Shown: piece by piece, positions 8,729 through 17,900 of the stretch
How the letters are laid out: each line of letters opens with the position of its first letter
How positions within the stretch are numbered: position 1 is the stretch's first letter
Assembly (NCBI GenBank): GCA_913057785.1
Contig: CAJXPD010000054.1
Coordinates: 1 to 43,768 of the forward strand
Direction: 5' to 3'
Length of the DNA: 43,768 nt
Source of the DNA: an uncultured Lewinella sp.
GTDB lineage: Bacteria; Bacteroidota; Bacteroidia; Chitinophagales; Saprospiraceae
Translations under genes and position numbers: made by a program
The notes under the pieces: generated by a model
The model's database searches: none
Seen by the model: only the letters and a program-made list of their open reading frames with translations
What the model was told of the DNA's origin: nothing

Positions 8729-9187
8729 TTATCCAACCTTCGCTGCTGTTTTGATGGCAGCCTTAATCCTCGTGTAAGTACCACAACGGCAGATATTGCC
8801 GTTCATAGCAGCATCAATTTCAGCATCAGTGGGACTGGGATTAGTCTTGAGCAATGCTGCTGCATTCATAATCTGGCCAGCTTGACAATAGCCACATTGT
8901 GGTACATCATGCTCTAGCCATGCTTTTTGAACGGGATGATCCGCTTTTTCAGAAAGCCCCTCAATGGTCGTAATAGCCTGGTCATTGATGCTGCTGATAG
9001 GAAGGGAGCAAGAACGCATGGCGACGCCATCTAAATGTACGGTACAAGCTCCACACTGGGCTATACCACAGCCATACTTTGTCCCAGTTAGTTGTAAGTG
9101 GTCTCTCAGTACCCACAGCAAGGGGGTATTCGGATCTACATCTACTTGTTGTTTTTTGCCGTTGATCTTTATCGTAAATATGGCCAT
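8729..9187 (-). CDS. (2Fe-2S)-binding small subunit of molybdenum hydroxylase (IorA type)
   Basis: 152 residues in two domains. The N-terminal plant-type ferredoxin domain carries Cys40, Cys45, Cys48 and Cys60 ([17 protein letters not shown]...C). The C-terminal helical domain carries Cys98, Cys101, Cys133 and Cys135 (CGYCQAGQ and NICRCGTY). All eight cluster ligands of the xanthine oxidase family small subunit are present. It has no signal of its own and is presumably carried out with the TAT-bearing partner, as is known for IorA-like subunits. It is the first gene of the operon with the large subunit and the AraC-type mini-protein. Confidence 0.94.
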   Translation of the reverse strand: MAIFTIKINGKKQQVDVDPNTPLLWVLRDHLQLTGTKYGCGIAQCGACTVHLDGVAMRSCSLPISSINDQAITTIEGLSEKADHPVQKAWLEHDVPQCGYCQAGQIMNAAALLKTNPSPTDAEIDAAMNGNICRCGTYTRIKAAIKTAAKVG

Positions 9188-9327
9188 AGATTAGCTGTGT
9201 TTTGGTGATATATGAGAACTATACTAAGTTACAAAAAAGCGATACCTTCGTCGAAATAAATAACGATATCCAAATAAGAACTTACGAAATTCAAACAAAA
9301 TCCTATTCTGAGTCGTATAGAGCCTTC

Positions 9328-10401
9328 CTACCAGTGCTCTGGCATCTTCACCTTATAGCGCTCACCCATATCTGAAAGCTGCTTAGCTACGAAATCTTTA
9401 ATAGGCACCCCTTCTTCCTTGTATTGATTTCTCAAGCGCAGCGCTCTTTGTCCGGGCAGACGAACCGGGGGCTTTCCTTCAGGAACAGCCGAGTTTAGAC
9501 ATTTATCCACCAAATAATCCATCTGATTGGTAAAGGCGGCAGAGCCGGCAAAAGCTTCAGGATCTATGATCTGCAGAAATACGGAGGAAAGCCAGCCGAT
9601 AATCGGCTGATCAGCACGACCATGGCCACTGAGGGCCGTAGTCATGGCTTCTACCATGATTCCCAGTGCGAATCCCTTATACCCAGTGGCTAGGCCCCCC
9701 AGTGGTAGGATAGTGGAAGCTACCTCGGGGTCGTAGAAGGTGGCGGGATCATCTGTAGCATTGCCCTTGTTGTCGAGGAGCCAGGGGTGAGGGAGTCGCT
9801 GTCCGGATTTATGGGTTTGATTGACCATGCCCGCTGCTGTTTCTGAAGTACTAATGTCAAATATGATGGGTAAACCGCTGGTCGGGATTCCGGCTGCTAT
9901 CGGATTGGGGCTATAGGCTCCAGTTGTACCTCCGTAGGGAGCTACGCGATCAAAGCCCGGATCGGAACAAGAGAGAAGCATCATCAAGCCTTTCTCCGTA
10001 GCTCGTTCTGGGTAGGCGGCCAGGCAGCCGATGTGATGACTATGTTGAATGGCGATTGTGACCACGGGTTGATCTTTAATGCGTTCGAAGGCGAGATCGA
10101 TGGCTTTGTGGGTAAGCCAAGCTCCGGGCAAACGGCGGCCATTCCAGGTAATACTTGCGCCTGTGTCTCTGATCACCTCAGGTTGCCCTTCTTTGGTCAT
10201 ATGGCCTTGCTCGATAGAGATTAGATAGGGCTTGAGGAGGGCGAGCCCATGGGTGGTATGCCCCATTAGGTCAGACTCCAATAGGGTCTCAGCCATACAT
10301 AGGGCCTTTTCTTCTTCGATGCCTGCCTTGTTGAATACTTCGCTGGCAAACTGCAGTAATTCATCTGCTTGAAAGCGGCTAGATTTTTCGTTTGTTTCCA
10401 T
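9328..10401 (-). CDS. Ldh2-family NAD(P)-dependent malate/L-lactate dehydrogenase-like oxidoreductase
   Basis: About 357 residues from the ATG at 10399-10401, preferred because family members begin near METNEKSSRFQADELLQFA. An in-frame start at 10485 would add 28 residues unlike the family. Motifs typical of the Ldh_2 fold are GHTTHGLALL, IQHSHHIGCLAAY, YGGTTGAYSPNPIAAGIP, FDISTSETA and GYKGFALGIMVEAMTTALSG. Family members reduce 2-oxoacids such as malate, lactate, ureidoglycolate or 2,3-diketogulonate with NAD(P)H; the substrate here is undetermined. It lies 140 bases upstream of the start of the hydroxylase operon on the same strand, with no obvious terminator seen between them. Confidence 0.9.
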   Translation of the reverse strand: METNEKSSRFQADELLQFASEVFNKAGIEEEKALCMAETLLESDLMGHTTHGLALLKPYLISIEQGHMTKEGQPEVIRDTGASITWNGRRLPGAWLTHKAIDLAFERIKDQPVVTIAIQHSHHIGCLAAYPERATEKGLMMLLSCSDPGFDRVAPYGGTTGAYSPNPIAAGIPTSGLPIIFDISTSETAAGMVNQTHKSGQRLPHPWLLDNKGNATDDPATFYDPEVASTILPLGGLATGYKGFALGIMVEAMTTALSGHGRADQPIIGWLSSVFLQIIDPEAFAGSAAFTNQMDYLVDKCLNSAVPEGKPPVRLPGQRALRLRNQYKEEGVPIKDFVAKQLSDMGERYKVKMPEHW

Positions 10402-10689
10402 AGGAGTGAAGCTAGCAAAAATGTAATAGAATTTGGAAGTAGTAGATGCCACTCCCACGAATTTTCTCTCCCCTTTTTCGACCACATTAAGATGTGGTGC
10501 ACCCCATGAAACAATTTAAGACCTTTGTTATAGGCTATTGTTGAACCTGAATAAGGGGACGGCCTCGTTCTCCGCTCTTTGAATAGATGAATGATCAAAA
10601 GGAAGTCATCAGTACAAACAAGTGTTGTCTTAAAGTCTTTGATCCAAAAATGTGGACCATAACATGATTTTATAACCAATACTTAACCT

Positions 10690-11511
10690 ATGAAAAACTT
10701 GATCTTTTCCTTTGCCGCACTTTTAGTTTTAGTGTGTTTTTCCAATACCTCTTCTTTCGCCCAGGATGCCGACCAGCCCAATACGTATTTGATGATTGAC
10801 TATATGAAAGTTAAAGATGGGCAATTCGATAATTACGAAACCTTGGAGGGGATATGGAAAAAGATCCACAAGGCTCGGATCGAGGCTGGAATGTCTGAAG
10901 GTTGGTACTTTTTCGGTGTAGCCTCTCCACGCGGAGCCAATACGGAGTATGACTATGTTACTATTAATCGATTTTCCGGTGAAGAACAATTAGCTGCTGT
11001 ATATGAAAGCCCATCTTTCATTCCTGAGGGTGCCGAGAAATTGCTGAATGAGAAAGAAAGAGCAATGGTGCAAAAGACCGGAGAGTTTCGCGATATCGTA
11101 AAATCAGAAGTTTGGCGTGCCGTTGATGTGGCCTTCGCGGAAGACTTTTTGGAGGCTAAAGTGCAGGTGTTTAATTTCTTTAGCATAAAAGAAGGACACA
11201 CTTCAGCTGAGCATCAAAAGATGGAACGAGACATCTGGATGCCCGTACACAAGGCGCGTGTAGATGATGGCGCTATGAAAGGCTGGGCTTCTCTTACGAT
11301 GATGATGCCTTACGGTACAGAGCAGGCCTACCAAGACGCTACTATTGATATATACAAGGATATGAAACAGTTCATGTCACCTCAAAATGTTCCGGATTAC
11401 TTTAAGAAAGTACACCCAGGTAAAGACCCTAACACCATGATTGATAAGATCTTTGACGTGGCCGAGATTATGCGAGGTGAAGTGCGCATGAGATTAGATC
11501 ATGTAGAATAA
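10690..11511 (+). CDS. Secreted protein with two dimeric alpha/beta-barrel-like repeats, function unknown
   Basis: 273 residues with a cleavable signal peptide (MKNLIFSFAALLVLVCFSNTSSFAQ). The mature part is an internal duplication. YMKVKDGQFDNYETLEGIWKKIHKARIEAGMSEGW (residues about 38-72) parallels FFSIKEGHTSAEHQKMERDIWMPVHKARVDDGAMKGW (about 162-198), each followed by a predicted beta hairpin and a further helix. The pattern (strand, long helix with IHKAR/VHKAR, then GW and strands) suggests two ferredoxin-like dimeric alpha/beta-barrel domains that would pack as an intramolecular dimer. I cannot name a ligand or reaction. It is monocistronic: followed by 104 bases and a separate small gene. 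Confidence 0.75.
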   Translation: MKNLIFSFAALLVLVCFSNTSSFAQDADQPNTYLMIDYMKVKDGQFDNYETLEGIWKKIHKARIEAGMSEGWYFFGVASPRGANTEYDYVTINRFSGEEQLAAVYESPSFIPEGAEKLLNEKERAMVQKTGEFRDIVKSEVWRAVDVAFAEDFLEAKVQVFNFFSIKEGHTSAEHQKMERDIWMPVHKARVDDGAMKGWASLTMMMPYGTEQAYQDATIDIYKDMKQFMSPQNVPDYFKKVHPGKDPNTMIDKIFDVAEIMRGEVRMRLDHVE

Positions 11512-11549
11512 CTACGGGTACTTGTTGCTTAGATGGGGTGACGAGCGGT

Positions 11550-11579
11550 TTTGTTGTAGGAGCGTAAATTGTTATCTTG
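11550..11579 (+). promoter_or_regulatory. Possible Bacteroidota-type promoter of the glycine-rich gene
   Basis: TTTG at 11550-11553 and TATCTTG at 11573-11579 are separated by 19 bases. This approximates the Bacteroidota housekeeping promoter (-33 TTTG, -7 TAnnTTTG). It would start the transcript about 30 bases ahead of the ATG at 11616. The -7 element has mismatches, so this is tentative. Confidence 0.35.
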
Positions 11580-11615
11580 AGAGTACAAACTAACGTACAA
11601 ACAACAAAACCAATT

Positions 11616-11876
11616 ATGGATTTAACATCAATTTTAATCAACACCATCGCAGGCGGTGGTGGAGGCTTTCTGGGCAACATGCTTAAGAAAAATGGCCTCG
11701 GACTTGTAGGCAATCTTCTTGCAGGTGCAGTCGGCGGAAACGCATTACCTGCTATACTAAGCGCTGCCGGAATGTTCGGCGGTGGCGGATCAAATGATAT
11801 GATTATGTCGATCATTTCCGCCTTAGTTGGGGGTGCGGGAGGTTCTTTACTAGGTGGATTGTTCAAGAAATCCTAG
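11616..11876 (+). CDS. Small glycine-rich (glycine-zipper) protein, 86 residues
   Basis: Starts at the ATG at 11616 (MDLTSILINTIAGGGGGFLGNML). A TTG 39 bases upstream would add 13 residues with no homology value. The sequence alternates short hydrophobic helices with glycine clusters (GGGGGFLG, LLAGAVGG, AAGMFGGGG, ALVGGAGGSLLGGLFKKS), like the glycine-zipper or GlsB/YeaQ-like small membrane-associated proteins of Bacteroidota. It probably inserts in or lies on the membrane. The role is unknown. Confidence 0.65.
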   Translation: MDLTSILINTIAGGGGGFLGNMLKKNGLGLVGNLLAGAVGGNALPAILSAAGMFGGGGSNDMIMSIISALVGGAGGSLLGGLFKKS

Positions 11877-11881
11877 TAGAA

Positions 11882-11939
11882 TTCTCGCAACCGAGAAGTA
11901 AAAATTATATTGAGCCTCTGTCCTCTGGATAGGGGCTCA
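11882..11939 (+). terminator. Two adjacent hairpins after the glycine-rich gene
   Basis: TTCTCG-CAAC-CGAGAA (11882-11897) starts 5 bases after the stop. A second stem, TGAGCC (11911-11916) with GGCTCA (11934-11939), is followed by TTCATTTTG. The second is the better intrinsic terminator candidate and lies just before the lipoprotein gene at 11955. Confidence 0.45.
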
Positions 11940-11954
11940 TTCATTTTGTGATTT

Positions 11955-12731
11955 ATGAAAAGTATACTCTACAGCAGTCTAGCTATACTCCTGTTGACAG
12001 CCTGTTCAACTAGCCGAGTTAGCGAACGCCAATTGGAAAAGGCCAAAATCCGATTCTTATTGGTAACGAACCAAATGGGCCCGAAGGGTGCAGGAATAGC
12101 CGATGAAGCGCTTTCGGCGATCAGTTCTAAGGATCGGAATGGTGAAGGTTATATTCCGATGCTAGCTTGGAAAGATAGCAGAGATGCCGAACAGTACTAT
12201 GCAGCGGTAGGTTCTTTGGATACCTTCTCCTCTAGCTATCTGACTTGGGTGACGAAGAAGAGCGAAATGATCCAACGAACCCAAGCGCTCAATATGCAAC
12301 GCTTTTCAGGAACGCGCTTAGCCCTCAGAATGGAACAGCTACTTGGCTTGGAGCCACGCCCTCAGAAGGACGCTAGCAGGGTATTCATTGAGATTTGGGT
12401 GAAAGAATCAGACCTATTTAGACCCTGTAGAGACCCTGAAATCTCAGACCTTTCCTGTAGCCTCCATTTTCCTTTAGGAGCCTATGCAGGTAAGGATCCG
12501 GCCTATGACACCATCTACGAAGAATTGATTAAGAACAATGAACGAAAGGAACCCACGGTAGATCAAGCCTCTTACTGGGCCCCTTGGACACGTATGGGCT
12601 ATACCTATGACTGGCATCCACGTAATCGAACGCATTTCGGAATGAGTGAATATATCATAAAGCAGGGGGCGATCGTTTGGATTAAAGGGAAGACAAGTAC
12701 GGAGGATTGGATAGCTACTTACGCTCGCTAG
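11955..12731 (+). CDS. Predicted lipoprotein of unknown function
   Basis: 258 residues. The signal ends in the lipobox LLTAC (Cys17), so it is a predicted lipoprotein. The mature part is soluble, with no family I can name. Notable stretches are FIEIWVKESDLFRPCRDPEISDLSC, with two cysteines that could pair, and a Trp/Tyr/His-rich C-terminus (YWAPWTRMGYTYDWHPRNRTHFG then IVWIKGKTSTEDWI) that could form a binding surface. It ends 161 bases before the EAD/MoxR operon on the same strand, and nothing in the sequence links the two. Confidence 0.7.
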   Translation: MKSILYSSLAILLLTACSTSRVSERQLEKAKIRFLLVTNQMGPKGAGIADEALSAISSKDRNGEGYIPMLAWKDSRDAEQYYAAVGSLDTFSSSYLTWVTKKSEMIQRTQALNMQRFSGTRLALRMEQLLGLEPRPQKDASRVFIEIWVKESDLFRPCRDPEISDLSCSLHFPLGAYAGKDPAYDTIYEELIKNNERKEPTVDQASYWAPWTRMGYTYDWHPRNRTHFGMSEYIIKQGAIVWIKGKTSTEDWIATYAR

Positions 12732-12892
12732 CCAGCTTGCAACAAAGAGGCGTTGATTGCAGTAGAAGTATATGCCCCCTCTTGTGTCCTGCCGCGGCAT
12801 TCATGCCTGAAATTATTATATTTACAAATAATACAAAACGAGGAATAACGGCTTGCTCGCAGGCACCTCTAAACCCAGAGTAGTCAAGGTCA

Positions 12893-13984
12893 ATGAGCGA
12901 AAAGAAACGCTTAAAAGATTTAGTCAGAAAGAATGAGCATGAACAACTCTTCAATGTTCTAGGAGAGGCCTTCTCCGCGTATCCTGATAAGACCAATGTA
13001 ATCATTACCCTCAGGACCAATTACAAAGAACTTCATAAATCCAAACTCGGAGCCACCATTACGGATGGTGAGTTCACCACCAAAATGGCTCAGATATCGC
13101 GAAGCTTATTGGAGCTGATCGATGCTCTGCCTGACGAAGCCGAGATGCCTACGGAGGGTAAACCGCTCCAAGACTATCATCGACTCACCTGTGACCGGGT
13201 GGATCAAAGTGATCGATTCTACGAGCTCTTTGAAGCTAGACGATCGGAAAAGGTCCACTACTACTATATTTATGGTATGGAGCAGCATGCCCATGAAGGG
13301 CTCTTCCAACGCTTCGCTTTTGACTTGGAAGGAAAATTGCAAGACTACTTGAATACCACCACCCTGCAGGGCAATTGTCAGGCGCTAAAGCTTCCTCCCA
13401 TTCCATTTGAAGAAAGCCGCAATGAAGATGGCTATAAGCGTAATGTCCTAAAGAACCTTTTTGGGGGACTTAATGTGCTAGTGGATGACCAGGCTCCTCT
13501 GTTGGAAAAGAGATTGAGTGATCTCTTCGATTGCAGCCCAGTTTTGAAGGGCTTGACGGAGGAGGATTACGTGTGTATCTTCTTGAGTATTCAGGAGTGG
13601 GATTGGGACCCCGATATCACGCCTGCTGTCGTAAATTGGTTTATTACCACTTTTTGTACGGTTGACTTGCCAGACACCGCACCCACATTCTTGTTCTTTT
13701 TCGGTCTAATTTATGAGGAAGATGAGGGAGAGATAGAAGAAGAAGTACAAGAGGCCATTCGCGAAGGGGGACACATTCAAATCTTACCAGAATTAAATAC
13801 CGTCAGAGTTAGAGATGTCAAAAAATGGCTAGCCAAATACAAGAATAGTTTGGATCTAAGCACGGACGAACGCAAAGCGATTATAGCGGAGCATTTTCAA
13901 AGTGAGGATGAATTCTATATGGAAGATGTGGAGCAGATTTTGGCCCAGATCATTATCAAACACAACAAAAGATTCTATTCATGA
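12893..13984 (+). CDS. EAD11-like effector-associated domain fused to iSTAND-like domain (conflict-system adaptor)
   Basis: 363 residues, cytosolic, no signal or TM segment. Residues 5-80 form an all-helical module ending ISRSLLELIDALP, with the LRTNYKELHKSKLGATITDGEFTTKM core, which matches the pattern of effector-associated domain 11 (EAD11). EADs are known as homotypic adaptors that recruit effectors in bacterial conflict systems. From about residue 92 (YHRLTCDRVDQSDRFYELF, then YYYIYGMEQHAHEGLFQRFAF) the protein resembles the iSTAND domain: a STAND NTPase-like fold in which I see no Walker A lysine motif. Residues about 265-300 are very acidic (EEDEGEIEEEVQEAI). The stop overlaps the MoxR start (ATGA), indicating translational coupling. 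I infer an adaptor between the MoxR machine and an EAD11 effector encoded elsewhere. The domain names are recognised by eye and need a profile search. Confidence 0.6.
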   Translation: MSEKKRLKDLVRKNEHEQLFNVLGEAFSAYPDKTNVIITLRTNYKELHKSKLGATITDGEFTTKMAQISRSLLELIDALPDEAEMPTEGKPLQDYHRLTCDRVDQSDRFYELFEARRSEKVHYYYIYGMEQHAHEGLFQRFAFDLEGKLQDYLNTTTLQGNCQALKLPPIPFEESRNEDGYKRNVLKNLFGGLNVLVDDQAPLLEKRLSDLFDCSPVLKGLTEEDYVCIFLSIQEWDWDPDITPAVVNWFITTFCTVDLPDTAPTFLFFFGLIYEEDEGEIEEEVQEAIREGGHIQILPELNTVRVRDVKKWLAKYKNSLDLSTDERKAIIAEHFQSEDEFYMEDVEQILAQIIIKHNKRFYS

Positions 13985-14928
13985 GCATAAGTCCAGAAAA
14001 ACTGAAGGCCTTAAAAGCTAAGGCGGATAAGTATATTATGCATGAGGCTTTGCAGAATGCCTATGAGGTAGCAGTGGAGCTGGGACAGCCGCTCCTGCTA
14101 ACGGGAGAACCTGGCACGGGAAAGACCTTGTTGGCGGCTAAAGTAGCTTATGAATTGAGCCAGCGTAAGGATGCGAATTTCTATCCTGAAGTATTGGAGT
14201 TTAATACCAAAACCACTTCCACGGCTAGAGATCTTTTCTATACCTATGATGCCATCTCCCATTTTCAAACGGCCAATATACGCCGACAATCGAATGAAGA
14301 AGCTCCTGCTACGGCGGACTTCATTGAGTTGCAGGCTTTAGGAAAGGCTATCGCTTTTAGTAACCCGCAGGAGAAGGACCAGCCCTTTTTTACCACAGCA
14401 TTGCCGAAAGAACCTCAAAGCTCCGTGGTATTAATTGACGAAATAGATAAAGCACCGCGAGATTTCACCAACGATATATTGATGGAAATCGATAAGTTTT
14501 CCTTCTCCATCAAAGAACAAAATAACCACCGCATTGACATGAACACCAATCAGCAGATTGCGGTGATCATGACGAGTAATTCGGAGAAAAACTTGCCAGA
14601 TGCTTTTCTGAGGCGTTGTGTCTTTTATCATATTCCTTTCCCTAGTGATGATATCCTCTTGAAGATCGTGAAGAGCCAATTGGGGGAGGGAAGTAAGTAT
14701 ACAGATCAAACCTTAGACTCCCTGATCGATCTTTTTAATGAGATCAGAGAAAATTCCGTACGCAAGAAACCAGCTACTGCCGAGTTGTTGGCCTGGGTGC
14801 GAATCTTGGAGTTGCGTGACTATCTGGGTGCGAATGATGCCGAACAGAAAAAGATCATGAGACAAAACCTTTCCGTTTTGGTTAAAACGCAAGAAGACTG
14901 GAAGGCCATTCATCGCATGTTTACCTAA
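13981..14928 (+). CDS. MoxR-family AAA+ ATPase
   Basis: 315 residues. Walker A is G42-E-P-G-T-G-K48-T49. Walker B is VVLIDEIDKA with Asp153-Glu154. Sensor 1 is VIMTSNSEKNLPDAFLRRC, with the arginine pair expected of the arginine finger/sensor region, followed by a C-terminal helical lid (KKPATAELLAWVRILELRD). The arrangement fits MoxR-type AAA+ ATPases, which work with vWA-domain partners, often CoxE-like, as remodelling chaperones. There are insertions (residues about 75-140) longer than in typical MoxR. The start overlaps the upstream EAD gene by four bases, and the next gene begins about 23 bases after the stop, so all three are probably made as one unit in the cytosol. Confidence 0.9.
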   Translation: MSISPEKLKALKAKADKYIMHEALQNAYEVAVELGQPLLLTGEPGTGKTLLAAKVAYELSQRKDANFYPEVLEFNTKTTSTARDLFYTYDAISHFQTANIRRQSNEEAPATADFIELQALGKAIAFSNPQEKDQPFFTTALPKEPQSSVVLIDEIDKAPRDFTNDILMEIDKFSFSIKEQNNHRIDMNTNQQIAVIMTSNSEKNLPDAFLRRCVFYHIPFPSDDILLKIVKSQLGEGSKYTDQTLDSLIDLFNEIRENSVRKKPATAELLAWVRILELRDYLGANDAEQKKIMRQNLSVLVKTQEDWKAIHRMFT

Positions 14929-14951
14929 TCTTACAGAAATCACCTTTACAC

Positions 14952-17900
14952 TTGCCAAATAATGACAACATAAGGTTTCCGCTGGATTCCTTTCTAGAGC
15001 GATTAGCGCTGGAGGGAATCGAAGCGAGTGTGCCCCAACGGCTCCAGCTGTTGGATATGTTGAGTCGTTTTGGCCCAGAGGTCTTAGATGATCCTTCCCA
15101 GCTTAAGTATAAGATAGCGCCACTACTGGCCAAAAATGCAGCCCAGCAACATCGAATACATCAGCTATTCGAGGAGTTTATCGCAGAAGCAGTCGATTAC
15201 ACGCCACCACCTCCACCGGTTTCAAAGCCCTGGTGGCAAAGAATGTATCGTTGGCAATGGGGGATCATTGCGATGGCCCTTTTTATTTTACCACTTATAC
15301 TTATCGAGGAAAGGCTAAGAGCTACGGCTGTAGAACCACCCTTGGAAGCTCGTTTTGATGCACCGAATCAGGTCACACTAGGAGAGGATATTATTATCCA
15401 AAATACCTCCCTACATGTAGATACAGTTAATACGCTTTTCCGTTGGGAGCTTTATGATGAAGAGCGGGGAGAGCGGGAGCTTGACACGATAGTCAGTGAG
15501 ATGGAATGGCGGTTGCCCTTTCCGAACCTGGGCGAATCCCCTGATAAATTTATTACACTAACGGCGAGGGATACCCTTCGAAACGAACGCTCCACTTACA
15601 AGAAGCGTTTTCAGGTGCACTGCACGGAATTGCCAGATAAACCTAGAATCATAGCGCCGATCAAGGCCTTTAAGGATTCTTTGGTGTCCTTCCGTTTGGG
15701 ACAGGATGCCAATTCGGAGTGGCAGTATAATTGGAAATTTGGAGATGACTCAGACACAAGCGGAAGATCGGTAAACCATACTTTTACAGAGCCCGGTGTA
15801 TATCAAGTCTTGTTGCAGATCCAAAAGGAAGCAGATGGATATTGCCAAGTAGATACCACGCATACGATTACCATTACCAATAAAGATGATGAAAAGGCTT
15901 ATTTAGCGGACCTGCCTCTGGTACTAGATGAGGCTCAGGGTACAAGTAGCGAATTGAACTTTTATTGGATGAGTTGGCTATTGTTGGCCTTATTATTGGC
16001 TTATGCCCTATACCAATTCTGGCGATGGTTAAACCAGCCTCCGCCAGTCGTTACGGAAGCAGAGCGGAAAGAGGAACTGGATGAGCGCTTTGCTTCAGCT
16101 GATCGTGGCCCTTACAATATCCCGTTCGAGAATTATGAGCGTAATATCCAGGTAGAGGAGAACCTCTTTAGATTAGCAGATAAGCTCAGGAGAAGGCAGG
16201 AGGAGGGGAGGATGGTGCTTGATATTCAAGCTAGTGTACGACAAACCGTAGATCAGGGAGGATTTCCAATATTGTTGGAAAAAAGGACTAGCCTCCCTCC
16301 AGAGTACTTGTTCTTGATCGATGAGCAAGCAGAAAGAAGCCATCAAGCTGAACTGTATAAATACTTGGTAACTTTCTTGCGAGACAAGGATGTGTTTATT
16401 ACCACCTTTTACTACAATACCAGTTTTCATCGCTTTTGGAATCCAGATTTCCCGGAGGGTCTTACCCTAGAACGCTTGCGGCAGTTGTATACTCGGCACC
16501 GCCTGGTAGTGCTGGGTGATGGACTAGACTTATTGGATCAACATGGAGATCAATTGCAGATCAAGGAAGCATATGGATCGATTCTCGAAGAATGGGACAG
16601 CCGCTTATTACTTACCCCTGTTCCACCGAGTTCCTGGACTTTCAAGGAGGCTACCTTGTATCAAACCTTTCCCATTTTTGATAGTGATGCCAGTGGGTTT
16701 TCAGCAGCCTTGAAATATTTGGATGTTTTAGCGGAAGAAGCGGATGATCCAGGCCCTAGACCATCCTTTACAGAATGGCAGGAAGATCAATCCCTCCCAC
16801 CCGAGCATCCGGATATCAATCATAGGATTTGGAGGAAGCTTTCGACTTATCAAGATTATCTGCATGATTATCCCCAAGTTTATCGCTGGCTATGTGCCTT
16901 GGCGGTGTACCCGGAAGCCAATTGGCAAATGACCTTGGCCATTGGCCGGGCAATTGACGCCCCAGTTAATTTTGATAACCTCCTGTTGCTATCGCGGATA
17001 CCTTGGTTGCAGGGAAAATCGCTGCATCCAAAGACTCGGCAGCAGTTGTTGGAAGAGATTGACCCGGAAACGGAACAACTGGCTCGTGCAGCAGTACAAG
17101 AAGCGCTGGCAGAGGTGGCTCCAAAGGTAGCGGGCAGTCACATCAATACCGATCTACAGACGAATCTGGCGATCCAATCCTTCTTGCTAAATCCTGAGGA
17201 TGTAGAAAATCGGGCGCTCATTGAGCAATTGCAACAACATAAGATGCTAAGTAAGCGTCAAATGCTCGATCTCGATCGAGGGATTGAAAGAAAAACAAAA
17301 GGGGCAGCAAAAGACTTGGATTCCTATATGTTAGGAGCTGGAGAAGCAGTGATACGGCAAGAGCAGGCACCGCTGTTCTTTAATAATAACTTCTATTTAG
17401 GGGCATTTGCTGCTACCGTGGCCCTCATTCTGGGCTTGTTTATGTTGAAATTCAATGGCTCCGAAACACTGCGGGATTGGGTCTACGGAGAAACCCAATC
17501 GACTGAAGCATTTACACCCAGAACTCCCGCACAATACGCCTATTTCTTGAAAGAGGAAACGGTACAGGATTCCGCCATCATCTTTAATAATCTAGCGGTA
17601 GAGAGCTGGAATAGGAGTATGGAAGCCAATGGTGATTCAATTCGGTTTCTTGAAAATGCAACGCTAGATCTTCTAGACAAATCCCTGGCCGTACGAGATG
17701 ACTATTTGATGGCGAAGCAAAATAAAGCGAAGCTGCGCTACAACTTCGGTGTACATAACTATAATGATTACTTGGAGTTTGATCAAGAGCGAGAAAGCTT
17801 AGAGCAGGCTGAACAGTTTTTTGAACGGGCAGAGGCAGATTCAAGTATTGTCCAGGAAAGCCGACATGCTTTGGGACTTTGTGCCTACTATCAAAATGAA

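Noticed and set aside
10266..10679. 137-codon minus-strand frame overlapping the 5' end of the Ldh2 gene
   Set aside because: It overlaps a strongly supported gene in another frame and has no domain, signal or start support.
12848..12868. GCTTGCTCGCAGG near the EAD gene start, similar to the REP unit
   Set aside because: Only half of the unit matches and it cannot form the hairpin, so I do not count it as a REP copy.
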